From Parapristionchus giblindavisi (Eukaryota > Nematoda > Chromadorea > Rhabditida > Diplogasteridae): 64,000 bases of DNA. Below, in pieces: positions 35,662 through 48,880 of this stretch (position 1 is its first letter; each line of letters begins with the position of its first letter). The stretch lies in the NCBI GenBank assembly GCA_943737045.1, contig CALSFV010000209.1:1635501-1699500 (forward strand). Reading direction: 5' to 3'. Under the pieces are notes generated by a model, which was not told where the DNA came from, did not search any database, and saw only the letters and a program-made list of their open reading frames with translations. Position numbers and translations under genes: made by a program.

Positions 35662-37378
35662 AGATACATATTTTAGTTGTTTTATTTTAATTTTACAGAT
35701 TTATTTTCATATTTTGTATAAATATAGTAACATGGGAGATTTTTGCGATGTTATGAGATTTATGCTTGATAGTAAGAGGCTAGTGTCATACTACTTAAAC
35801 TATTGTCATGTTTCCTAGTTCATTTTGCAAAGTGTGTTGATTGGTTCCCGACCACACATTTTCGGCGCCCCCCTTATTTTCTATTTTTCGCTTAAATTGC
35901 AATCTTTCTTATAAAAAAATAGGCTTATATAGTGGGTCGATCCTCACATTGAAAATGTGCGGTCCCGAAACTGTGGTTCATTCATATGTGTTGACTTTCG
36001 TTACAAGTAAGATCGATCGATTTGATGGTTCAAGCCCCGTCCCTCTCGAAGCCACGCCCACAACTTTGTATAATTGACATTTTCGTAAGATAAGCCCCGC
36101 CCATTTTCCCTTTTCTGTGTAATTTCTCTCGACTAGAAGATCGCTGTTCTCAGACCCCGATCCCGTAGGATGTCCATAGTACTGTGTATAAAGTGTGTAA
36201 AGAGCCCCCTTTTGTAAAATTTCTCTCGTTTTCTGTAAATTTCCCCGCCCCTTTTTCTTTTTTCTTGTCTTTTACCATCTCTTAATGCAGTTTTTGGTTC
36301 TTTTATTTTCTTCAATTTCTGAAGCTCAATCATCTCTCATTTCTTTATTCCTCAAACTCTTCTTTTCTATTACTCTAGTACGGTTTTCTCTCGTTTTCTT
36401 ATCGTCTCTTATTGTTAGCAACCTTCTTTTTATAATTCCAATTGGTCATTTTTTTGTGTTTTGTAAAAATTTCTAAATTCCCAAAGTAATGTAAGGTTTC
36501 TCTCGTGTAATAAATCTCTCTTAAGGTTACATTGTAATATGTTAGATATGCAATTATTATTGATTGGTTGATAGATTTTTCGGTTTCTCAAGTTTTTCCA
36601 ACAATGTGATCTCATTTATTGATTAGCATACTTAAATTTATTGATTGATCTCGTATTCTCTAGTCATGTTTTCATTAGTTTTATGATTGTCGCAATTTGT
36701 CATTTCGATAGATGTATAAATTGATATATTAATTGATTTTTTGAGATGCAAAATGATTATCTAATACATGTCGATCGATAAATAAAAATATATTAAAATG
36801 CAAGAGAAAGAGTACGCAAAACTGACAGGGGGCGCTGCACCATACGGCATTTTTTTCACATTTTGCCAAATTTTCAATGATCACTCTCCCTGTGTTGGAT
36901 AAACGATGTGTTCGAGGCTTTGGACATATAAACATAAACTTTATTATCACTATCAATTGTTCATATAAATCACATGTACCATTGGGAGATTAGGCGATAT
37001 AATACAATTTGTGCTTTGATTCTCAAGACCAACACACAAGGATTACTGTACCTAATATCAACCGTAATCTGATAATATAAAAGGGGGCGGGGCTTAGATA
37101 ACGAAGAGGATGTGCACTTCTTCAATGATACTTGTATATGCGATTGAATGGCACAAGGGTTTTGGAAAGATCAAAGATCAAAGATCAAAGATCAAAAATC
37201 ACAGAAGTACGGTAAAATGGCAGCCTAATGAAGAAAACAAAGAATGAAAGATATTATTGATTAGCCGATGGTAATATTGATAAATCTTTTCATTAAACGT
37301 ATCATGAATCCGTCATGATACAGTAATTGGGTATTGCTACAGTACTCTAGAATGGCACGGTAAGATTACGGTAACTGA
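35662..37378. other. Intergenic region between copy d and Axin
   Basis: The two genes converge here. No exon is supported. The right part (36840-37378) is the conserved Axin 3' flank seen also near 0.5, 23.9 and 29.2 kb, including a run of GATCAAA heptamers at about 37169-37196. Confidence 0.6.
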
Positions 37379-40300
37379 TCAATCGATAGCGACCATCTTG
37401 AGTTCAGCCGCGACGCGACCATTGAACAGCGGGAGTACGGTAGCATCATCCTGAAAATCAATCAATAAGCATTACATTACTGTACAAGTGATACAGTACC
37501 TTAACAAGGAGCAGTTGATATTTCTGATTATTGATCGGCTCAACATCGGGTACCGTATCCTCGTCGTCGTCAAAGTCGTCACAGGAAGTCTTGAAGAAAA
37601 ATCTGAAATCAATAGTTACGGTAAACCATCCGACAATACGATATCCTAGGTCAATTCATTCCAATTTTATCTGCAACCAATTACCGTACATTGAATGAAG
37701 AAATAGTTATTTTATTTAATTTAATAATAACAATAATAATAATAATAATAAGTAGTAGTCTTTTTTTAAATAAAATAATAAAAATAAAGAATAAAGTTTA
37801 AATTCACTAACTGTACTCCAGCATTGCTCGGAATGGAGAAGTGTCTTCTGAACTCCTTCAGCGTCATGGATCCATCGACTGTGGGCACGTGTGCTACCAC
37901 AGGAACACCATCGATACCACGATAACCTTAAAAGGGGGAATTGTTAGAGAATCATGACTCAGGATTTAAGACCCAGGACTTAGGAAGACTTAGGATTTAG
38001 TATAAGTAAACTTAGGTTTTAGCAACAGTAAGCTCGTAACAGTTTCGGAGAGTCTAATGATAAACAGGCGCAAATACTAAAATATAAAAGTGGAGAAAAA
38101 AGCACATGAAAAGCAACTAGGTGAATAGAAACGTGAAGACAACCAACCCGGTGATTGCCCGTTTCACAAACTCATTGAAACATAGATCAACAATGGGGCT
38201 TGGTTTTATCTACCGAGTCACAATATATTCCAAAAATAAATAAATAAGTAAGTAAAAACTGACTAATCGTAAGTAGCTGCTGTGCACTCTGTTTCCTTCT
38301 GCCCTGTTCATGACTACGATGATGAGGATAATGTTCAGTCAGTCGTTGATCGATATTGTGGTGTTGATCTACCGTATCCTTTCTGCAATTTCCAATAAAT
38401 GAACAAGTCGAACACTTGTATGATTTAGCCTGACTGCTCGTAGTAAATTAGAAACCAAATCAAATGAACCGGGTGAATTTACGTCTTTTGGTCATGAAAA
38501 AGTCAAGATCGTCTTTAAAACACGATGCACGTATGATCCGCGCTATCAAAAGTGAACAAAATCAAATAAATGGGAATACACGCAGCTACTAAACACAGTA
38601 AGTCAGGGCTCAAGCTAATCTGAATCTCTGCTCTCACCTTGATCGTTCCATTGAATGATGATGAGTATGATGGAGTGGAGTGAGTAGAGGAGGAGGAGGG
38701 GCCATGGGAGTATGAGAGGAGCCTGATAGAAGAAGGAATTAATAAACCATGTTTAGATTGTGTTTTCAGAGAAGAGCACAACAGGAAACCAACTGGTCAA
38801 ATGTCAATCTCAGTCTTATGATATGTGCCATTCCTATTGTGGCTTTGACCAGTCGGTTTCGTGTTTTAGCCAGTTCAGAAATGGCAGTCCAAAAAGGCGA
38901 TCTGATGTGTTGTATGCGCGGTGTAGAACATTACGAACATTCCCATAATCATCGTTAAGTCAAGAATTATATGTTATTATAAATAATATTATTAATATTC
39001 ATCATACCAGGTAAACTCCTCCTCCTCGATGTGGTCTCATCGGATGGAGCGAGTGATTCAATGCCGCTACTGTCGTAGGTTGGAGAGGAGAAGTTTGCAC
39101 GGTCTTTCGATGGAGATCTGTATTGTTGTTTGATGTTATACAGGTTTGTAGTTACAATTTTAAAATTTAATGACCTTTATCAAGCACAGAACCAATTGCG
39201 AGGTAATTGCAACTAAACGGCTGATTAGTCTGGGCGTGCTGAGGTCCCATACATGGGACCTCAGCACATACTCACAGTCAAATATATCATAGGAAGACTA
39301 TATTGCTATCCATTGGAAATACAACTAACACTATTACAAGTTTGACGCACTGAATAATATATCGTATCGTAGTATACTGTACCGTACCTGTCAATGGCGT
39401 AGACCCTGGGCGTGGTAGGACCGGCTCCGGGAGGAGGCGCGAACGAATAGTGGCCGCCTACTGTAGCAGATGGAGGAGGGGCGAAGGAATTCACACCTGG
39501 AAGATATCATTGATAGGTAAACTTTTCGAAAACACTTTAGCTGAAGACGAGATAAGAGCATACATTTTCGGTACCCTCGCCGTCTATTTTTATATAGTGG
39601 GTCAATTCTCGAAATAGGGTGGGTTGATTCACAAAATACGTTATTTTCGCTTAAAAATCGTCATTTTTAGCTTCCTTTTTTTATCAAGTGGCCTAAAATG
39701 GGCCTTATATAGTGGGTCAATCATCGCACTGCGAGGGTATGGCAATGTATGGATAAGAGCATCTCCAATATTTTAAATTAGTTATTAAAACGTGTTCTAA
39801 CAAAATGAAATTAAAAATTAGATAAGCAGTGCTATGAGTGAAACTCGAATCGATTTTGAGTAGACTTTACGAAGGTGTTTGAAACCAGGGAAATACGACA
39901 AAATCCCGAGTGCCATACAAGAAATTGAGGAAAACACGACAATATAACTATCATTTACATTTTCCAATCATACCCATGACAAAGACTACTGTATCTCTAC
40001 CGTACCGTGTCTGATTGTGAGCGGGGCTTGGAAGAAGGTCGCGGCACCCGTACCAGATGACGTCATCGATGGTGGCAGTGAGTGATGCTGGTGACCATGA
40101 TGGTGGTGTGGTGTGGTGTGGGGATGGTGCAAGGAGCCGGGAAATGGTGGCGGCTCTGCAATCAAAATCATACATTTTCGGTGTCTTCACATGGAATTTT
40201 TTATATGATGGTCGATTTTCGAAACATGGAATGTTGGTTAAGAAAAACCGTAATTTTTCGCTTACATTGTCTCCTCGAATTATGAGGGAATCAAAATATT

Positions 40301-41385
40301 GACAACAAATATAAACAACTGTTCTCTGAATTGCAAGTTTACATCGTAAGCTACCGTACTCGGTGAGTGAGCTCCTGGAGCTCCTGCTCGTGGAGTTCGT
40401 GGTGCTGACGGAGCTCCAGATGACGAATCCACTCTCAGTCTCTCAAGGTACTCCTCAACGTCGTCTTCCTCATCCAATTGCACTTCTAACGGAGCCTCCG
40501 TCGTGCTGATCAAAGTTCGCGCCTCAAAGATCAAAGATCATTCATTATCGTTATTGCAGCCCTCCTCCTGTACCATAGCATGATATGCAAATTATGCAAT
40601 TTATGCATGAACGCTTTGGAAAAGTGCTACTTTATCCACCTACAGTAACCACCATAAACTACTCTACAGTATCCCATTTCCAACATCAAAACTACAGTAT
40701 ACCTGTCCACGTTGCTCCCTCAGTTCCTTCAACTGCTTCTGCGTGACGTCATCTCGCTTGCGAGCATTCACCACTCGTTGCAGTTTGCGAGTGAGATCGG
40801 CCATGAATTTCTGAAATTACAAATTATTTTCATAAATAAATAAATCATTGAGTAAACCAAGTATTCAATGAAATAAATCAAGATATGATAATTTTTTTTC
40901 AGCTCCGAGTCTTCGGACTGACACAAGGTTTACTGGCCTTGAATAGTAGGCGCAAACCAATCAATAAATAAATAAATCAATCGATAAATCAATATCTACC
41001 GTACCCTTCTTCCATCATCCGTATCGTGTGCGTACTGCTTGCTGCCATCGATCGGGATGCCCTCGCTTTTCTGACAAATTCAATCGATAATTACAGACAA
41101 CAAAAGAAAGAAGACTGCCAATGAGCTTTAGTCAATGATCGAAAGACAAACCCACAGAATGTGCACTATATTTTTAATAGTATATTTCTCATTGAACTCA
41201 TAAACTCATTGAATTTTTAAAAAAAATAGATAAGTATGATATATCAGTGAAACTGGAATCGACCAGGTTTTATAAATAAATTAATAAAAAAATTTCAGAG
41301 TCTAACGTTCCTTTCGCTATTATCAAGCAAACTATCGACTTTTAAATCTGGCAAAAATCTTGTATAAGAGCTGATTTTAAAAATA

Positions 41386-41416
<31 letters not shown>

Positions 41417-44400
41417 AATACCGGAATCGTGAAAGTCTTCGGATTCGCTCGAAGATGTTCCTCTCTGATGGCAGACAGACGAATTGGTTGACCTCTACAA
41501 TAACAAATTATTGATTAGGTATGGCTACCGTACCCCCGATCACCAAATTAGCATGTAATACCGTAACCATGACTAAACCCGGTACCGTAACCCTCCGATT
41601 ACCAAATTATAATAATATTTATACGTATTCATGAATAAACAATGAAACGTGCGATGAACGAAGAAGAAACGAAAATCAATAATGAAGATGATAATGCTAA
41701 AAATAATGAATTCCTCACGGATTAAAGAATAGAATACGGGGCGAATCTTTGGAATAATAGAGACGAAACATAATTCGTCAGGGAAGCTCTATTTGATTGC
41801 CAGGTTGTGCCAAAAGTCTTGCCGCTCTAGGAAAGAAGCAGTAATGTCTATAATTATATCTAGATCCGGGGTTGTTAAAGTTGAGTCTGTTTCGTGTGGT
41901 ATAAGGGCGAAAATAGTGGGATTTTTTATTGGAGATTTTATATTTCCCTCTAAGTAGGTTCATGGCTGTCCTCAAATCTATGTGCTCTCTGCGCTTCTCT
42001 AAAGATTCTAGACCCAATTGGGTGTTTCGCAGTGCGCTACCAGGCACTGTATCCCAGGTATGGCTGTAACAGTGCATAAATAGCCTTCTTGTGAAATAAT
42101 TCTAGACTCTTTCGATGACTATTTTGTCGTGCTTCTTGAATGGATTAAATACTGTTGATGCGCTTTCATTAAATTAGTCTGTAATACCATAACCCAGACC
42201 AAACCCGGTACCGTAACCCACCGATGGTGCGTGCCCGAGTGTTCGGATGGCGCGGAGAATGTCGACGACACCGCGGAGTCGTTGGCGGACGTCGTGGCGC
42301 GGCACACGTACGGATTGCGGTAGTGCTGACCGTGTCCTTGGCGTAGGTGCGGAGTCGCGGTCGACGATGCTGTGCCGCCTGCGTACATGCGTTCGAGTGC
42401 GCTGCAATAGGAGCAAGAGGTTAGTCAGAAATTGTTGTGAATTGAAAATCAAAACACAATCGGGTTCAGGGAGCACAATTCTACGGGGAACATCGGAAAT
42501 GAAAATTGCAAAAAAAATGAAAATTTAATTTTACACTCCCCCTGCTCGCATGTATGGTTCTACTTCTACTATATCTACAACGACAAAAACTGAACGACTA
42601 TAGAAATGGGAATACACTAGAGACAGAGCGAGTAATAGGCCTATCTCGCTTCTTTTACTACTCTCTATAATACTAAAGCATCGATGAACGGAGGGAGATA
42701 AAGACGGACGCGGATATCTTAAAATCTCCCCATCTTCATTCTCCTCTTTAAGAGGATCGCCGAAGGCAATTTCTGATTCCCCTTCAACTCGTATTTAAGA
42801 TCCTACAGCAGACTCGGAAAGCTACAGTGATCAAAGGAATGAATGTGTTTGAAAGGTCTTTAAATTGCATGCGTGTCATAATAAAACTAGAAAATATTAG
42901 GCTAGGATTTTAAATTAGTTTATTAAAATAGCCTGATATTTTCTACGGAGCTTGGGATGCTATGTTGATCGCACAGAGGCTACGAAACATCTCCCCAACC
43001 AATAACTACTGTAAAAGCAGACGATACAGACACGACGGCCTCTTATGATCTTCTTCCTCACTGAATAAGCGCCTTCAAACAGTGATGAGGGGTGGAGGGG
43101 CGGCGAGATCAAAGGAGGAGAAGATGAGAGAAGACGACGACGGAATATTGGTATGAAATGAACACTGCCGCTTGTAGATGATCTACATCGCCTCCCTCTG
43201 TCCCTCTCCCTCTCCTTCTCCCTCTGCCTCTGTCTCTACCTCTCTCTCCCTCTACCTCTGCTCCCTCCCTCTCCCTCTGCCTCTCTCATCATCACGCATT
43301 CGTCACTTAAAGGGACACCGCTCCGTCTCTACCAATTCATCCCTTCCTCTCGTTCCTTTCATCATATCCGTAGATATTGAGAGAGAGGATGGTGAAAAGA
43401 ACACCCACGAAGGAGGATCAAAAAGGATCGAGAGCAGGGATGGGCAGCCGGAAAATGAAGTCCGGAAAATCATGTCCGGGAAATATCCTCGGTGCAGACT
43501 CTGCCCAGACATGGTCTCATGGGATAGACCCACCCGAAAAAAAATTGCCTTTTATGGGTACCCACCCGCAAAATTAGAGCATAAATTGACGATTTTCTAG
43601 AAATTTTCACGGTTTTTATTGTACCCACACGCATTTCTGCCTCAAAATCGGGTACCCACACGCATTTGAAGGGTCTGGGATATTGATGGACTATCACTGA
43701 CTCTGCCCATCCCTGATTGAAAAGCGAGTTTTCAATCGCAGACAGCATACACAGAGAGAAGAAACTATACAGTAAACGATCTTGTTAGCAGAAGAAACGC
43801 AGCTATACGGTATTCAATCAATCAATCGATTTATCATTTCAGGCAGTACGGTATTCCGGGATATGTATATATTCCTAGTCTCGAGATACTGCTATATGCA
43901 TGTGCCAGCTATTACGCATAATGAGAACAGTACCACCAAAACCAATTCTGTCTAAACTTTAGAATCTAGAGATCAAAGATCAGTCCCCTTACCTCTCTCC
44001 CAGAGTGTGCTCGCGGTCACGTTGTGACATCATTAGCGTGTGTGCTGTGAGCGAAGGTCCTGAAAGAATACAGAGATCAAAGATCAAAGATCAAGTTTGA
44101 AAGGATCAAAGATCAAAGATCACAATACCTCCGCTCTGTCTGGTAGATGGTAGTAGATCAGCGTGGGCTGATGACGTCATCAAAGGGGGCGGAGCAAAGT
44201 GATTGGAAGACGACGGAGGATGGTGAGGTCGAACGATCATGGTTGTGCCCGAGGACGAACCAGAGTGACGGGACTGCAATGGATACGGTAATTATGGTAA
44301 TGTTCGAGGTTACGGTAAAACCGTTTCAGCAAAAGTCGATTCGGTGCTGATCAGGACTGCGGTACTACCGTATCAGCAATTGAATGTAAAGGAACACAAC

Positions 44401-46454
44401 TGAAGGAAATGTATGCAAGCCTCAAATCCGCTCATATATATTTTTACGGAATAAATGAATAATTAATCAATCAACGAAAATGCGGATCAATAACTCGCGA
44501 ATAAACATTATATTTTTCTTGTTTTAGTATGGATTACAACCAAACACCAAAATTCATAAAATTCTTTGTTCCAACATTACTGGATGAAACGACAATTCAC
44601 CCGGTTCAAAATATACGCGACTTATTCAACGAAATGAAAATAAAAGAAATCCCCCCCCCCCCCCCACTAACCGATCTACTCTTGCTGCCGTGCGTACTAC
44701 TGCTCCTCTCCGTCCTCGTGGTGTGGCCGCTACCGTAACTCGTCGACGTTCCCGAAACACCACAACCTCCGCCATCCTCGGCCATCGTACGATTGAACAG
44801 ATCCACAAACTCGTCCGAGTGAACGAATCTGAAGCAGATTTGGGAATCGTCGAACTAGATGCACCACTACACGAAAACGTTAGGATTTGAGCGATTTGTA
44901 AACGTATACTCAACACCGGGCTTTTAAGTAGTACGACAGATAAAAGAAGATTTTTTTCAAATGAACAGCGTGTTCCATCCACAATAGTGGCATAATGTTT
45001 TTTCGCATATGGAGAATTCGATTAGTCAACTTATTTTCTCATCGAATTCATTGTTGTAGATCTTTTATTGACAAAATTTGATACATTAGCAATCGTCGAC
45101 TCACTCGTCGTGTTGTCGCCGCAGATACCCATCGAGATACGGGCGTACGGTGTCAAAGACGCGAGCGTCACTCTGACCGGGAGGAAGGGACTTCACGCGC
45201 GTGCCTACCTAAAGAAAGATCAAAGATCAAACTACAATCATAGAAAAGGCAGAAATCAAAGACCACACTACAATTTGAGTAAAATTATAGTTCAATAATC
45301 AAACCAAACAAGAGAACAGAGCTATCATAGATTAAACAACAACTCATGATAGTAGAGAAATCAAAGATCAAAGATCAAAGATCAAAAAGTTCAAAGAACC
45401 CACCTCTTGCCGCACGCGAGAGGGAATGAACGAGCAGTAGCCCGTTCGTAGGGAGATGTACTGAAACGGATTCGTAATCTAGAGATCAAAGATCAATCTT
45501 TCAAAAGATCAAAGATCAATCTTTCAAAAGATCAAAGATCAAAGATCAATCCTCACCCTAGAGTAGATCTTCCTCGCCAGTTCGTTCGCTTGCGGATTCG
45601 ACTGGGCGCACATCGTGGCGTGGGCAATGATGGCGAAGTGGAGATCGAGCGGCTGAAAGGAGGATTTATTTATTTATTTATCGTACCCCGCAAGGGTGTT
45701 TCAGGATACTGTATGAAGATCGAATATTGATTGATTCGAATAGTTATTGATTGATTGGGTGATCAAGATTATCGATTAGTGGAGATGGTGTGGCTGTATG
45801 AGGGGAGAATACAGAGAAGTTGACTATATCAAAACTATCGATCGAATTGCTGATCTATTCATGAAAAATATCATTGGAGATTAACTCAATTTACTCGTTC
45901 CATTACGTACAGCGTTCATTGTAAGCGAATAAATATTACTGTATTAGTATTATTATTAAAATGTTGAACAATATTCGTACAATTGCCGTCCTCATGACAA
46001 TTACCAACTACTATACTGTGTAAGACTAGGAATCAGCAAGAAGCTACCAAAATTGACATTTTTTTGACATTTTTTTTAATTTGATTTTTTTAAACATTTA
46101 ACACTATCTAATTCAACTATATGCTTTTTTTCGACATATTCCCTATAGACTCTTTCCATCATTGTGTTCTTCTCAAAATGTCTTCTTATATTTTCATTAA
46201 TTCTTACTGTATTAGTTCATTGCCTTATATGATCTATTCCCCTCTCCTCTCCATCTCATACGCAACCTCATCATCATTTGTACTCTTCCTTGTCATCCAT
46301 ATTCATCCCTCTTCATCTCCCCTCTATCTCTCTCAACTGTCACTTCGTGTTCTCTATCACCCTCCGTACCCTCGGGGGAGCGATCAGACATTCAGATCAA
46401 AGAGGAGACAGAGGGAGAAGGAAAAGGAGAGGGAGAGGGAGAGAGGGAGAGAGG

Positions 46455-46504
<50 letters not shown>

Positions 46505-48674
46505 GAGAGCAGAGAGAGAGAGAGCAGAGATAAAGATGATAGACAGAATTAGAAAAAAAAAAGACACCGACCAAGAGAGTGGGAGACATCTTTAGACCAT
46601 ACAAAAAGACATGAAAGCAGAACGCAATGAGAGTTCAGACTAGAAAGAAACCATCTCCGCTCTGACCATATACTCTCGCAGTCTGTACAAGCGAGAGAGT
46701 GCGGTCAGAGTGTTTCAAAATTTGAAAAGGTGGAGTATGTATGCCCTTTAACGGGCGTGTAATCAGGAGTAAAGAGGGAAACAAAGGTGGGCATCTTGGT
46801 GACGAATCATTGTAGAGAGTAAGAGGGAGAGAGGGAGAGATAGAACGACTAAAAAGAGGGAAAAAAGAAGGGGGAAAGAACATATAAAGACAGAATGGAT
46901 AAGGGGAGTGGGATAAAGGGTAAGTAAAAAGGCAGACGGGTAAGGGATAAAAAAGAGGGGGTAGGAAGGCACAAATCAATCACTCAAGTGTAGAGAACCA
47001 CACTTACTCTGGCCACTACGCACACACTGAGACAGGAGTAGAGGAAAAAAAGAAGAGGCATGGAAATTGGGTCATCGTGACGCAGGAGGGCAATATGGGT
47101 GAAATTATTTTATATTTATTAAAGGAAATGTAAAGGTAAATTCCGTTAGCCAAGGCACAATAAGTCATGTGGGAGATCACTGCTAAGTCAGTGATAATTG
47201 ATTGATTGGAACGTGATTATTATTAACATTATTATTATTATTATTATTATTAAAAATAAGAGTAAAAGCTCATATCAAATCTACTTTTCCGTGTGAAAAA
47301 AGTACCTAAACCATGATCTAATCAAAAACAGTGAGTCAATCGCCACCCTAATCATGATCTAATCAATAGAGGTACTCGACATAGCCTCATACGTGCAAGT
47401 TGTCACTCTAGTCAATCACACCCCTACAGCCTTTGCTCTAGTTTGTACTTTTCTTACAGTACATTGTTACTTTGACAAAAAAAACAAAGGCATGATACAG
47501 TTACAACCATTCACGCTTGTACTTTTGTTATCTATTTTATTATTCATCTAATATTGTAAAATATTAAAGATAAAACCCGATGTATCACTCAATCATACTC
47601 AACCTACTAGATTCCGGTTTCATGCACGTAATAGATACCACTTCAAAATACTTATGTTTAATGAATCTAGGTGACATGATAAAGTCTTATGTGTATCAAA
47701 TAAATAAAAAAACAGTAAGAATTTTCATTAGTTCCATAATTTTAAAGTCAATAGAATCAATCAATAACTCACATGAGAGGATGCGTTGGAGTCCATCCAG
47801 GCCTTGAACGCATCCAGAGCCGATCGATCCTACATGGTATTTATTTAATTTACATATTCCATCACATATATGTTCATAATGTGGTGTTAATTTCTTGTAA
47901 ATGGAATTGGAAATTGTAAAAAGGGTGTTAATTTTGTCCACTTGTAAATAGCATTGTAAAAAGCAAATATCTCGGTTCTCTGACTAGTTAGAGACTTGAA
48001 ACTTGGTGTTTTAGGTTAGAAACCACGAAAAAAGCATATAAACGAAGTTTCAAGTCTCTAGCTCTAATAAGAACTGAGATATTTCCTTTTTACAAGATTT
48101 TTCAGGAAAAACTCGAACATTCTTGTAAAAAGCAAATATCTCCGCTCTTTGTTGAGTTAGAGACTTGAAACTTCGTTTATAAGCTTTTTTAGTGGTTTCT
48201 AACATAAAAACCAAGTTTCAAGTCTCTAACTAGTCAGAGAACCGAGATATTTGCTTTTTACAATACTATTTACAAGTGGACAAAATTAACACCCTTTTTA
48301 CAATTTCCAATTCCATTTACAAGAAATTAACACCACATAAGATATCATGGTTACGGAATATTTTGTTTAAAACGAGCATTCAAGCAAGTAATCGATAACC
48401 AAGTTACGAGCTAACTAATTGAAGTGGTTGCTAAAGTCTATTTTACTGTTTCGCTTATTCTTTGGGTCAAAACGCTCAATTTGCTGATCAATATTTTGAA
48501 ACTAAAATAGCCAGCAGCCATACACTTTTGCATGTTTATAACAAGCAGTTCTTCAAATCTAAACACTGATCCGCATACCTGCAGTACATCCTCCAATCGG
48601 CGGGCAAAACTCGCTCCTGGCGGGCCACTGGCGCTTGTGGACGCGCCGACGCTGGACGCCCAGCCGTCCGACAT
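37379..48674 (-). CDS. Axin, scaffold of the beta-catenin destruction complex
   Basis: 21 exons, about 742 codons, all junctions in phase: 48674-48579, 47829-47773, 45652-45557, 45460-45404, 45208-45105, 44828-44672, 44273-44129, 44059-43993, 42401-42222, 41494-41422, 41070-41005, 40810-40703, 40522-40355, 40153-40006, 39496-39388, 39117-39008, 38722-38638, 38382-38264, 37926-37812, 37602-37506, 37450-37379. Residues about 24-150 form an RGS domain ([59 protein letters not shown]). About 367-402 ([18 protein letters not shown]) resembles the Axin GSK3-binding helix; 423-433 ([11 protein letters not shown]) the beta-catenin-binding helix; 467-483 is His-rich; 650-742 is the DIX polymerisation domain, ending [13 protein letters not shown]. 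In Wnt signalling Axin brings GSK3, APC and beta-catenin together. Which nematode paralogue (PRY-1 or AXL-1) is uncertain. Start chosen at MSDGWASS just after a TTTGCAG acceptor; an upstream exon is possible. Confidence 0.93.
39559..39751. mobile_element. 193-bp hAT-like MITE in Axin intron
   Basis: Ends CATACATTTTCGGTACCCTC and the inverse (GGTATGGCAATGTATG), with a perfect 8-bp duplication GATAAGAG at 39551-39558 and 39752-39759. A close copy sits at 48683-48880; looser relatives near 17.1 and 40.2 kb. Confidence 0.88.
42402..43992. other. Large Axin intron with repeats
   Basis: No exon is needed between 43993 and 42401 since the phases join. The intron has a C/T-rich tract (43190-43290) and a MITE-like segment (about 43437-43716) with ends CAGGGATGGGCAG and CTGCCCATCCCTG, a typical hAT end. 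Confidence 0.6.
46400..46535 (+). repeat. GA-rich microsatellite
   Basis: (GA)n with AGAGAGAG runs of about 50 bp inside a longer purine tract, in the Axin intron between 47773 and 45652. Arg/Glu-rich frames over it are not genes. Confidence 0.95.
46625..47772. other. Rest of Axin intron 2
   Basis: Contains one ACTCTCTCG-family palindrome (46652-46750), purine-rich sequence to about 46970, and AT-rich sequence with (ATT)n near 47231-47250. No exon is supported. Confidence 0.55.
47880..48337. mobile_element. Harbinger-like MITE, 458 bp, in Axin intron 1
   Basis: Long inverted repeats start TGTGGTGTTAATTTCTTG and end with the inverse; arms of about 190 bp. Flanked by TAA at 47877-47879 and 48338-48340. 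No coding sequence. Confidence 0.85.
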
Positions 48675-48682
48675 TCTGCAAA

Positions 48683-48880
48683 CATACATTTTCGGTACCC
48701 TCGCAGTTTATTTTTATGTAGTGGGCCAATTCTCGAAATAGTGTGGGTTGATTCACAAAAATCGTTATTTTTGCTTGCAAATCGTCATTTTTAGCTTCAT
48801 TTTTTTTATAAAGTGGCCTAAAATGGGCCTTATATAGAGAGTGGGTCAATCCTCGCACTGCGAGGGTATGGCAATGTATG
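48683..48880. mobile_element. MITE abutting the Axin first exon
   Basis: Same family as 39559-39751 (CATACATTTTCGGTACCCTC ends). It ends 8 bp from the Axin ATG codon, so the sequence just upstream of the acceptor TTTGCAG comes from a transposon end. No clean 8-bp duplication is visible on this copy. Confidence 0.8.

Noticed and set aside
43178..43600. 140-codon plus-strand frame in Axin intron
   Set aside because: C/T-rich tract plus MITE sequence; no family signal, and the flanking Axin exons join in phase without it.
46121..46604. Long Arg/Glu or Ser/Leu frames
   Set aside because: Produced by GA-rich microsatellite inside an Axin intron.
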